From Zygaena filipendulae (taxonomy: Eukaryota > Arthropoda > Insecta > Lepidoptera > Zygaenidae), in the NCBI GenBank assembly GCA_907165275.2, contig OU015670.1, positions 6,351,501-6,415,500 on the forward strand: 64,000 nt of DNA, read 5' to 3'. Positions 25,207-35,600 of this stretch are shown here, one piece after another. Positions within the stretch are counted from its first letter, which is position 1, and every line of letters starts with the position of its first letter. A model generated the notes under the pieces. That model worked only from the letters and a program-made list of their open reading frames with translations, did not search any database and had not been told where the DNA came from. Both the position numbers and the translations under genes were made by a program.

Positions 25207-28179
25207 ATGGTTAATAACGTAAATAACCTTATCTCGGACATTGATAATTTCAGTGTCTCGAGATCGTTTGTCTGCAAACCGGAAAAGTGTAGCAACTACA
25301 TCGAACTCAACGGCAAGTCTCTAAATGTGATGACACAAAATATAAGAAGTATATCACGAAATTTTGATAATCTTAGAGTTTTACTGCATAGGATGGCAAT
25401 TAATATGGACATTATAGTGCTGACAGAATGTTGGCTGCAATTAAACCCATTCCTACCATCTCTCTCTGGTTTTTACGTGGTTAAGACTGAACACAACTTT
25501 AATCAGAATAGTGGCATTGTAGTGTACATCCGTAATAACGTCCATGTGACATATTTTGAACCGGTCTATGATGAGGCTAATTGTCTAATACTTAAGACTG
25601 GTGATAGTCATGCTATCGTTGCCTTGTATCGTTCGCCATCGCAAAATAAACCAAAAAATTTCCTACAGACGCTGGACTCCACGTTATCTACTCTTACCCA
25701 ATATAAAAACATAATTGTGACGGGTGACCTGAATATAGACATAAAATCTGGCAGTATGGACCCACTATATGAAGATTATATGAATATGTTATCATCTCAT
25801 GCGATGCTCCCTGCACATATGCTCCCCACTCGTGAAGACAACTGCCTTGATCACATAATCCTCAAATCCAAATTATCTGCAGTTGTGCTGGTGATTGAGT
25901 CTATGGTCACTGATCATCAACCGGTGGTGCTAAGCCTTCATACTACTGAAAAATCCACAGGACCGAAGACAGCATATCGTACCATAGTAAATTATGATGC
26001 CATCTATAACGACCTAAATCTTGTAAGCTGGGATCCTGTACTTACATGTTCAAATACTGAGGTAGCTACTGATCTACTAACTGACATTCTGAGGACTTAT
26101 TTAAACAAACATACAGTAACCAAAAAAGTGTCCCGCTCTCGTAACAACATTAAAGACTGGATAACACCAGGACTCATTCGTTGCATAAAGAAAAGAGACC
26201 TACTACACAAAAAAGTACGCAAAGATCCTGGAAATTTTGCATTACTTCACAGTTACAAAACCTATAGAAACATATGTAATGATATTCTGAAAAAACTAAA
26301 AAACTTATCTGATAAAGAAGACCTTCTCAAAAATAAACAAGATCCTAAGGCAACATGGAAGTCCGTTAAAAGAATATGCTACCTTTCAAAAGAATCTAAT
26401 CTCCCCACCGAACTTCTTCACACGCTTGACTCCCCACAAAATTCTATAAACCATGTAAACGAATTTTTCACAAACATAGGTGCTAGTTTGGCTCAGTGTA
26501 CATTAGAAAAACAAAATGTTGATGAATTGCAACTAGCGAAAGAAGTTTCACATGATGCTGATAGCTTAAAATCAATTGTCTTGTCGCAAACTAACCCTGC
26601 TGAAGTTAATGCATGTATTCTTGGTCTTCGCTCCGGTTGTGCTGTGGGTTCGGATGGCATCTCCACTACATTTCTTAAAAAGATGCGTGACTTTATTACG
26701 TTACCAATAACCCATATCTGCAACTTGAGTATTGAGTCAGGCGTATTTCCATCAGCCTTTAAAAGAGCCGTTATCACACCTGTTCATAAGAGTGGAGCCA
26801 GAGACAGTGTCAACAATTTTCGCCCGATATCAATATTAAATGCAATGTCTAAAATACTTGAAAAGCTGATAAACAAACGCTTGGTGACTTATTTAGAAAA
26901 AAATCTGCTCTTATCTCCTAACCAGTATGGTTTCCGCTCAGGACGGTCGACGGAACAAGCTGTAGAGTTCCTGACAAATAACATTGTAGACATGCTTGAT
27001 GACAGAAAAAAGTGCGCTGCGGTTTTTCTTGACCTTGCTAAGGCTTTTGACACTGTTTCTGTCCCCATTCTTCTTGCAAAACTAGAGACTATAGGTGTAC
27101 GAGGTGTAGCCTTGGATCTTTTTAAAAGCTATATGTCTGAGCGCCAACAGTGTGTTAAGATTGGCTCATATAGGAGCAGTAATCTTCCAATGAAATTTGG
27201 TGTGCCTCAAGGCAGTATTTTGGGTCCAACTCTGTTTTTGATCTATATAAACCAACTCTGCCAAACCGAACTTCAAAATGCACACATAGCAACTTTTGCG
27301 GATGACACGGCCTTGCTTTTTTACGGTGACACGTGGCGGGATGTACAGTATTTTGCTGAGCTTGGTTTGGGAAAGGTTATGAGGTGGCTCGATAGAAACC
27401 TACTTACCCTAAATATTTCCAAAACTAAATTCATTGCTTTTTCGATCAACCGAGCAACTCAGCCGGATGTAGGGTTTGGGATCAAGGCACACACCTGTGA
27501 CATAAATCTGTGCTTGCAGGAAAATGGTCCTTGCAGTTGTCTCAACCTCGATAAGGTATCCCAGATTAGGTATCTGGGTGTAATTGTTGACAAACACATG
27601 TCTTGGGTCTCACATCTGGAAGGTTTGGCTAGTCGCATGCGTAAGCTGGTTTTCATATTTAAACGCCTCCGTCATGTATCGGATCAGGACCTCTTAAGAA
27701 CTATTTACTACGCAATAGCTCAGTCTATCCTAACCTATTGCATCATTATCTGGGGGGGGTGTGCCAAAACTCATTTGTTAAAAATAGAACGCGCCCAAAG
27801 AACAATTCTAAAGGTATTGCATTTCAAACCAATCATATTCCCAACCAGAGAATTATATTCCCTGGCAAAAGTTCTATCCGTCCGCCAGTTGTATTTTGAT
27901 AGGTTGTGTTTGTTCCAGCACAAAAAAACTGTACAAATTCGGGATCTAAAAACAAAACTAAAGAAACGCAGTAATTTTAATATTTTCGACATTAAACGGA
28001 CTAGAACAACTTTTGCCCAAAGGCATCTTCGTTTTCTTGGTCCTTTCATGTATAATAGGATAAATAAAAATTTAAATATAATAACACTCACTAGGTTCAA
28101 ACTAAAAAAGGCTCTTCGCTCGTGGTTGCTAACTCTAGACTACGAAAATACCGAACAACTGCTAGAAACTTGCAGCTGA
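25207..28179 (+). CDS. LINE ORF2: endonuclease-reverse transcriptase
   Basis: 990 aa with no internal stop. The N-terminal apurinic-type endonuclease (about 35-250) shows MTQNIRSI, IVLTECWL, VTGDLNID and MVTDHQPVVLSL. The reverse transcriptase (about 500-780) shows FRPISILNAMSKILEKL, NQYGFRSGRST, FLDLAKAFDTV, GVPQGSILGPTLFLIYIN and the catalytic FADDTALL. A C-terminal domain with Cys-rich and basic segments follows. The RT motif set fits the CR1/L2/jockey group. There is a 345-base gap from ORF1. Intactness suggests a young and possibly competent enzyme, although the element seems truncated at its 5' end. Confidence 0.93.
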   Translation: MVNNVNNLISDIDNFSVSRSFVCKPEKCSNYIELNGKSLNVMTQNIRSISRNFDNLRVLLHRMAINMDIIVLTECWLQLNPFLPSLSGFYVVKTEHNFNQNSGIVVYIRNNVHVTYFEPVYDEANCLILKTGDSHAIVALYRSPSQNKPKNFLQTLDSTLSTLTQYKNIIVTGDLNIDIKSGSMDPLYEDYMNMLSSHAMLPAHMLPTREDNCLDHIILKSKLSAVVLVIESMVTDHQPVVLSLHTTEKSTGPKTAYRTIVNYDAIYNDLNLVSWDPVLTCSNTEVATDLLTDILRTYLNKHTVTKKVSRSRNNIKDWITPGLIRCIKKRDLLHKKVRKDPGNFALLHSYKTYRNICNDILKKLKNLSDKEDLLKNKQDPKATWKSVKRICYLSKESNLPTELLHTLDSPQNSINHVNEFFTNIGASLAQCTLEKQNVDELQLAKEVSHDADSLKSIVLSQTNPAEVNACILGLRSGCAVGSDGISTTFLKKMRDFITLPITHICNLSIESGVFPSAFKRAVITPVHKSGARDSVNNFRPISILNAMSKILEKLINKRLVTYLEKNLLLSPNQYGFRSGRSTEQAVEFLTNNIVDMLDDRKKCAAVFLDLAKAFDTVSVPILLAKLETIGVRGVALDLFKSYMSERQQCVKIGSYRSSNLPMKFGVPQGSILGPTLFLIYINQLCQTELQNAHIATFADDTALLFYGDTWRDVQYFAELGLGKVMRWLDRNLLTLNISKTKFIAFSINRATQPDVGFGIKAHTCDINLCLQENGPCSCLNLDKVSQIRYLGVIVDKHMSWVSHLEGLASRMRKLVFIFKRLRHVSDQDLLRTIYYAIAQSILTYCIIIWGGCAKTHLLKIERAQRTILKVLHFKPIIFPTRELYSLAKVLSVRQLYFDRLCLFQHKKTVQIRDLKTKLKKRSNFNIFDIKRTRTTFAQRHLRFLGPFMYNRINKNLNIITLTRFKLKKALRSWLLTLDYENTEQLLETCS

Positions 28180-28231
28180 TATACAGAAAAGAGAGGTGGG
28201 GAATCACACAATCACATAGTATTCAAACAAA

Positions 28232-28312
28232 CACACACTTACACACGCACACGCACACACACGCACACACACTCATACACACGCATGCATGCCCATAAAA
28301 CACACACGAACA
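28232..28312. repeat. CA-rich microsatellite in LINE 3' UTR
   Basis: Imperfect (ac)n with gcacac interruptions. Confidence 0.8.
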
Positions 28313-28765
28313 TTCTACTGCCAATGCTGTGTATTGCATTAATATTTGATATTGTCTTGTCATAGTGTATAGGTATTAAGCTTAAGTTAACTGTAAACCT
28401 TGCTCCTGATTAACCAATTATTAATGTGTCTGTCTCATACCCTTTTTTCAACTGTTAAGTGTTCTGTATTTTTATTTTATTTTTTATTTTTATTAGAGCT
28501 TGATTTGATTTAATTTTAGCTTTCTTATTAGAATCTGATTTATGTTATGGTTAGTGATGCATATGTCGGTACTTATAAAATTTGTCTAAAATAGGAGTGG
28601 AGGGTCCCTGGGTTCTATGATACAAGTTCGCTTAGTTTAGAACCCAGGTCACCGACTCATTCCTATCCTGCCTCTGTATTATATAGTGTATGTGCCCATC
28701 ATTGTACATTACGGTAGGTATAGGTTACAAATCCTTTACTTAATAAACGCATTTTTCATTTTTTT

Positions 28766-29665
28766 TTTTTCCCTAATAATTTTGAAAAAGGGCAAAAATT
28801 TTGGCGCTATTTTTTTAACTTTTTAGTAAAATTATTTTATTTAGGGTGATTTAGGGGTAAATGTTTTCGAGAGTTGGTCACACTGTCTGAATTTTCCATG
28901 GCCGTTAAATAAATTAAAAAAAAAAAAAACAGAAAATCAATACAAGTTACAAGTACCTATCTCAAGTTTCAATTTATCCAAGTATTTTCAATTGCCACAA
29001 TATTATTTTCCTGTAAACCAGCTGGAAAAAGGAGGTGTTGTCATACATCGATCAAAGGCAAAAGTAGCTGCCGAAATGTAAGTAACGTATTCCTTTTCTG
29101 AAACGTTTTACTTTTTACTCTTGCTTCGTAAAAATTTGTCTGTGTCCAAATTGAATTCGTAGAAGAAATTGCCGCTTCAAATATAATGCAACGACACATT
29201 GGGATTGGCGTAGTAGGATCATGTTTTAACTTACTTGCCTGCCTTTTTTTTTCACACCTTACCCAACCTTTTGCCGCGCCCAAGCACATAATTCTTAATA
29301 TACAAGGTATACCTTTCTGAGAATGTGTAACATTCATTAAAGGATATTCTGTTGATGTTTCGGGTTCAAGTGTTTCCAAAGGAATCCCAAAATTTGTGCC
29401 GGTGGAATCAAAGGGAATAGCTATTTGATCTACTACTTTGCTTTAGTTCTTGGAATAGACATCAAAAGAAATCCTAAAACCTTGCTGGGGAAACCGGAAA
29501 CAGCTATTTAAACATATTTTTGTAATTTCTGGATGGTATAGTATTTTGGATACAATATTAATAAGATTTTTTTGTGTAAAATTAACATAATTTAAAGATT
29601 TTACTATTGTCCTCCAGAACCGAACTGAGTGTGATTTGGGCCGCTGAAAGGAGATAGAAGCAGCA
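28766..29665 (+). other. Intersectin 5' region
   Basis: No coding exon. A noncoding first exon may end at 29077, where ccgaaat|gtaagt is a good donor. The acceptor cctccag at about 29619 would open the exon that carries the start codon at 29666. An A-run and AT-rich intron lie between them. Confidence 0.35.
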
Positions 29666-32600
29666 ATGGCAGCAGGCGATCCATGGATCGTACAACCTCA
29701 CGAGCATGCTAAGTTTGCAGAACACTTCCGCAACCTAGGTCCGGTTAATGGAACACTGACTGGAGAGCAGGCTAAGAGGTTCATGCTACAGGTAAACTGC
29801 CCAGGACTCGGTTCAAACTGCTCGTCTTCAGTGTAAAAGTGAGTCAGTTATGCAAAGTCAAAGTTTGGTTGTTTCCAGTCACAACTTCCACCTCCACTCC
29901 TTGGCCTGATCTGGTCTCTGGCTGACACCAATGCAGATGGGAAGTTGGACCTCAGGGAGTTTTCAATCGCTTGCAAGGTAACACTGATTATTTGTTAGTG
30001 CTTATTATGCTGTACAGTGCTTATATGTTACATTTATTTATACTGCTAAAGAAAATGTGCCTTTTTTAACTGCCTTTTAACTTACCCTGAGGGGAATCCG
30101 ATAGCACATTTGTACGTTTTTGTCATGCTTAGTTACCTATCCAAATTATATAGTTACCCCTTTACGTCAACCCAAATAAAGTTTAACTTAAGACAAATAT
30201 TGTTTCAGATTATAAACTTAAGGCTCCATGGCATAGAAGTGCCTAAGACTCTGCCTCCGTCGCTCCTAGCGTCATTGAGTCCATCAGGTATTGTCTAAAC
30301 TGTATTCTACATTTAATCAAATATCACACATTTTTTACCTTTTAAAATTTACCGATTTTATTTTATTATGCTTTTGAAGAAGAATAAAATATAAGAAAGA
30401 GTGCATATACCTGTATGTTTTTCTTTTACTATTTATATTCATTCTCTTGTTCTTTGGGTGCCTTGTGTTGGCGGTGTAACTGGGCAACTATAGTAATATT
30501 AGAAGGTTCCTATTATGAAATAAGAAAATAACAATCATGGTATCTTATTATAGATTGTAATGAAAAAATATTTGCTGTAATATCTTTATACAAGAAGAAA
30601 AAGTTTACATTTACTTTTTCAAATACAACCTGTTCTAGCTAGCGTTTCCCCTCAAAATTTTATTGAGTAAACTAAAAAAATTAACTGACTTTCAGGTGCT
30701 CCAAAACCGGCGTTCGTGCCGCCAGCAAAGCCGCCTATCCCACCTATGCCGGCACTCCCACAACAGCCGCTGCTGAGTGGTCTCTCAATGTCAACTCAAC
30801 CGACTGCCCAACCTCTGTCCACAAGCAACTCGTTGCTGGGCGATTTCGGTGGGCCAACCCAATCCCAGCCGTTAATACCGCCGGTGAAACCGGCCGTTTC
30901 CACTTCGATACCAGATTTGATTTCTGGTGTGAAACCATCCAACCAACCCATGGTTTCCACCCAGCCATTGATGTCGACTCAGCAACTCATATCCTCGTCT
31001 CAGCCATCAGTATCCGCATCTATTATGTTGGCATCTCAACCTCTTATGCCATCTCAGCCCCTGATGTCCACGGCTCAACCAGTTATCTCCCCTACCCAGC
31101 CTTTAATACCGTCCCAACCTTTAATGACTTCTCAACCATTAATGACTTCTCAACCGTTAATAACTTCTCAACCGTTAATGACTTCTCAACCGTTAATGGC
31201 GTCTCAACCGTTAATGACATCTCAACCAACATTAACACAGTCTATGTCTTCGACTCCTATGATTCCAAAGCAGCCGCTGATAGGATCTACTCAACCTCTA
31301 ATCCCACCATCCCAACCTCTGATCCCACCGTCCCAACCTCTGATCCCACCGTCCCAACCTCTGATCCCACCGTCCCAACCTCTGATCCCACCGTCACAAC
31401 CTCTGATCCCACCGTCCCAACCAGTAATCCCACCATCCCAACCTTTAGTCCCATTAGTCGGGCCTACTCCCCTGGTCCCGACCTCCAAGCCGTCCGTTCC
31501 TACTGGCACAACAGTGGCATCGCTGATCGGCAGTCCGCCTAAAGGATTAGATTCTACTGTGGGTTCGACTCCCGGGCAAATTGTGACGTCAACGCCCATT
31601 GCCGCTGCGATGAAGAGCGAGGAACATTCTAAATCAGGTAAGGGTAGATTTTAGATGTTAATAAATATTATACTTAGTCTAAATACATGGTTTTTGCTAT
31701 ATGAATAAACCCAAATCCTAGCACCATCCCCACTAATATTATAAATGCGAAAGTAACTCTGTTTGTCTGTTACCTACGCTTTCACGTCTTCGCGACTCAA
31801 CCGATCATCATGAAATTTTGTACATACGTTGTCAGGTACAGAGAAGGACATAAGGTAGTTTTTATCCCGGAAGTTACGGGAATCTCCAAAATTAACGCCG
31901 GTGAAATCTCATTAAATTTTGCATGGGCACTTTTATCCTGGAATTCCTGCGGGATCTCCGAAATTTCCGCGGGTGAAACCGCAGGGAACAGCTACATAGT
32001 CTGTTATATACATATACATACCTGTGTCGTGATATTTCAGGTTCCCTGGTGACGAGTCCCACTGAAGTGCCCATGGGCGTGATGAGCCCGCCGCCCACTG
32101 CTGAGTGGGGAATACCGCAACCACAGAAACTCAAGTAAACAAGTGGCCTATTTGCCTATACCATTTTGTCATGTCTTTTTTAATACAGTTGCTCAAAAAG
32201 TGGCATATTGCAGGGACGTATAGCGTTCGGGAAGTGGGCTATTACATACTCGAGCTTTTTCTTTACCTTTTCCGAACTCGTGCGTTCTCTTTCCCAACTG
32301 TCAAAAACGGCGAAACGACTTTGACACACTTTTTGTATTGCGCAACGTAGGTTTCGTATTACTAATACGACTAGCGCCATCTCTTGATCACAGTTAGAAC
32401 TTACCCGCGATTTCATCCGCGGTAATTTCGGAGTTCCCGCGGAGGTTGCGGGAAAAAAGTACTCTATGTCCTTCAGTTCCCGAGGGAATTCCTGGATAAA
32501 AACTATCCTATCTTTTAAGTTGGACCATATTATAAATGTTTGCAAAATTTTATCAAAATCCGTTCAGTAGTTTCGGAGTCCATCGCGGACAAACAACGTG

Positions 32601-35600
32601 ACACGTGATTTATATATATTAGATTAGAAAGATTATAAGATAAGATTGATGATGACGAGCGCGTCGTCTCGTGGCCAGGTACACGCAGCTGTTCAACGCG
32701 ACGGACCGCGCCAAGACGGGCTCGGTGTCGGGCGTGCAGGCGCGCGCCATCATGCTGCAGTCGCGGCTGCCGCAGCCGACGCTGGCGCAGATATGGGCGA
32801 TGGCCGACCTCGACTCGGACGGGAAGCTCGGTGAGTGGCGCGTACAGGTTTTTTTTTTATAATTTAACGGTCGTGGGTTCGTGCCTTTTTTCCCGCCACT
32901 CCACCCCTTGCCAATTTCGTGCCTCAGCGCGGAGCAACGACACGCGGAGCACTGTTTCTTTCTCAAACAGTATCAACTTGAATTTTAAACTCAAACTCTA
33001 TCGCTCGCCACTGAGAAGGGGAGAGTGCAAGTTAAATGCGAAATGCGAAATATTTTTGAAAGCCAGTTCCCATCCCCATTACAGGTCGGCAACGCACCTG
33101 CATGCCTTCTGGTGTTGCAGATGTCGATGGGCGGCGGTAATCATTTACCATCACATACATTAAAAAAAAACATTATAAGAAATTATCTCGTGTCTTATAA
33201 GAAATTATGACATTTCTTATAAAATATCCAGTCACTTTGATTGTTATATAAGACTTTACTATTACAAGAATTTTTTTCTTATGTCGGATAAGGCCTTCGT
33301 CCACGCGTCGACTCGCTCGCGACTCGAGTATGATACGGGTATCATACGCGTCGCTCGGAAGTCGCTATCACGACGTGACCCGTCAGATACCAGTTGCGCG
33401 CGACTTGGTTTGCTAGTCGCGTGCAATTGAGTATAATACGAATGACGTCATGACGTTCCGTTGTATTATACCGATAGCACTGGCCCAATCGTCGCAGTGA
33501 CGAGAAATTCGTTCCGATATAACTTTACGTATACTGCCGCAGCATCCGCAGTAGGCGGTATGAAGTCATAATCGTCGCCATTTTTGTACTGTGAACACTG
33601 ACGCTTTCGAACTAAGGTGCTCTGGGTGCTCTCAGTGGTTTTATCACGTGACCAACCTCGGATCAATGACTATAGTCAACTGCGTTCCGTTTTAAACAAT
33701 AACCAGTATACCTCAGTATAGGTAACTTTGTAGGGACGACTTCGCAATATACTGAATTGACGTCACAATGCCCGAAGTGTATTTAGTCCCAAGTCGAGTC
33801 GACGCGTGGACGAGTGTAGGTCGAGAACACGTAGCATACGCAAATTAAAGTTTCAGTCGCGTATCAATCGAGTCGATAGCGAGCCGACGCGTGGACGAAA
33901 GGCCTAAGACACGCGCACACAATGTTATTGTCTGATAATGCGCAAAAGGCCTAAGTTTAAAAAAACTGACTTCCTTAGGTATGGACATTTACGGCCGCAC
34001 TCAGAGTCGACTTTAATGATTACTTAGTTAAGTATAGATTTTTAAAACAAAACTGCCCCAATCAGACAAGTTTAATAAATTAATGTTAATTGGCATTTAA
34101 CTAATTAAGTTACATCTCAGTGGCGGTTTAAGTTCTAAAAACTTATATAAACCCACGTAAAAGAAGAATAAAAACAGATCGTGTAATCGTGTAGTAATTT
34201 CTGAAAAAAAAAAAAAAAAAACTTAAACATTCGGAACTTGTCACCAGGTTGCGAGGAGTTCGTGTTGGCTATGTACCTGTGCGAGAAGGCCACTCAAGGC
34301 GAGCCGGTTCCCGCCAAGCTGCCGCCGGAACTGATACCGCCTACCTTCCGGTGAGGATCACAGCTGCTATCGTATTATGATCGTAGTAGCCATTCCAGAA
34401 CGTAGTAGCTATACCCCTGCGTCCCCCAAGGGTCTCCACAACGATCACTCCTGCAATTCAGCCAGACCCCGTGGTCTTTAACAGCCCATCGGTCCGTCTT
34501 GCGACGGGCCAGTCCAAGCATTCGTTTAATTTGTAAAGGTCACTTACGTAAACCAGCTATTTTTAAGGCATTTTCTGTGATTTACACTCAAATTTTTTGT
34601 AAATTTTATTAATTACATGAAAGTGATTAAAACTAACACCTATATACCACCATTTAATATTGTAAATAAAGTGAAAGTTTACTCAATGATTGTACACAAA
34701 ACCTCGAAAACTACGCGATCGATGAGAAAATTACAGTTTTGAAGACTTTTTGTCAGCTAAGAATGGATTTCATGGAGTTCCCGTAGCAACTACCAAATTA
34801 CTGCAGAGAACAGCTACTAGGGTATCATAATGCCAACATGTCCGCCCACCCCGCCAGCCGCGAGTCGGTGGCGAGCAACATCAGCGCCAAGTCGTACGAG
34901 GAGCGGCGGCGCGAGAACATGGCGCGCGGCCAGGCCGAGCTGGAGCGGCGCCGCACCCAGCTGGCCGACGCGCAGATGAGGGAGAAGGTGCGTTGGTGGG
35001 GCAGATAAGACTAGATACAGAAAAAATATAGGGTAGTAGGATTTTTCTGTTGTGTTTGTTAACCCAGGTGAAACCGCGGCGCACAGCTAGTATAGAATAC
35101 ATTTTACGTATATGATGGTACATTCGTTAATTCAAGTTGTTAGAATGGCAGTAATCTACATAAAGCAAAAAACGTATTCTGAATAAAATTGATGTTAATT
35201 ATTTTTTTTGTGTATTTTCACTACTACCAGGAAGCTGAGGTAAGCTTTTCTAAATAATAATTATTAAATAGTTTTCAATATATTGAAAAGTTAATTCTAT
35301 TATTTGACACAAAACTTTGGGTTTTAAAAGATTGTAATTTCTATTTCTCAAAGGCGGAAAGAGAGCGCAAAGAGAGGGAAGAGCTGGAAAGAAGAGAGAA
35401 ACTGCGGCTCGAGGCGCAGAAGAAGGAGCAGGAAGAGTTGATGAGGAAGCAGAAAGAAGAGCAGGTGAGACTACACTGATGAGCACAATAACTAAATTTA
35501 AATGGACACGTATTTTTTATATACTCAAAAAATAACGGCGATACATTGAGTTGAAATCCCGTGTGACGTCACACCTAGGTACCTACACTTTGTACTTAGT

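Larger units (their letters stand above)
24231..28765 (+). mobile_element. Non-LTR retrotransposon (CR1/L2-like LINE), probably 5' truncated
   Basis: Contains ORF1 and an intact ORF2, then a 0.6-kb 3' UTR with a CA-rich microsatellite ending in tttcatttttttttttt. The frame of ORF1 is open upstream of its first Met to a stop just before 24231 and has no earlier Met. ORF1 therefore appears cut at its 5' end. I could not fix exact borders or a target duplication. Confidence 0.85.
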
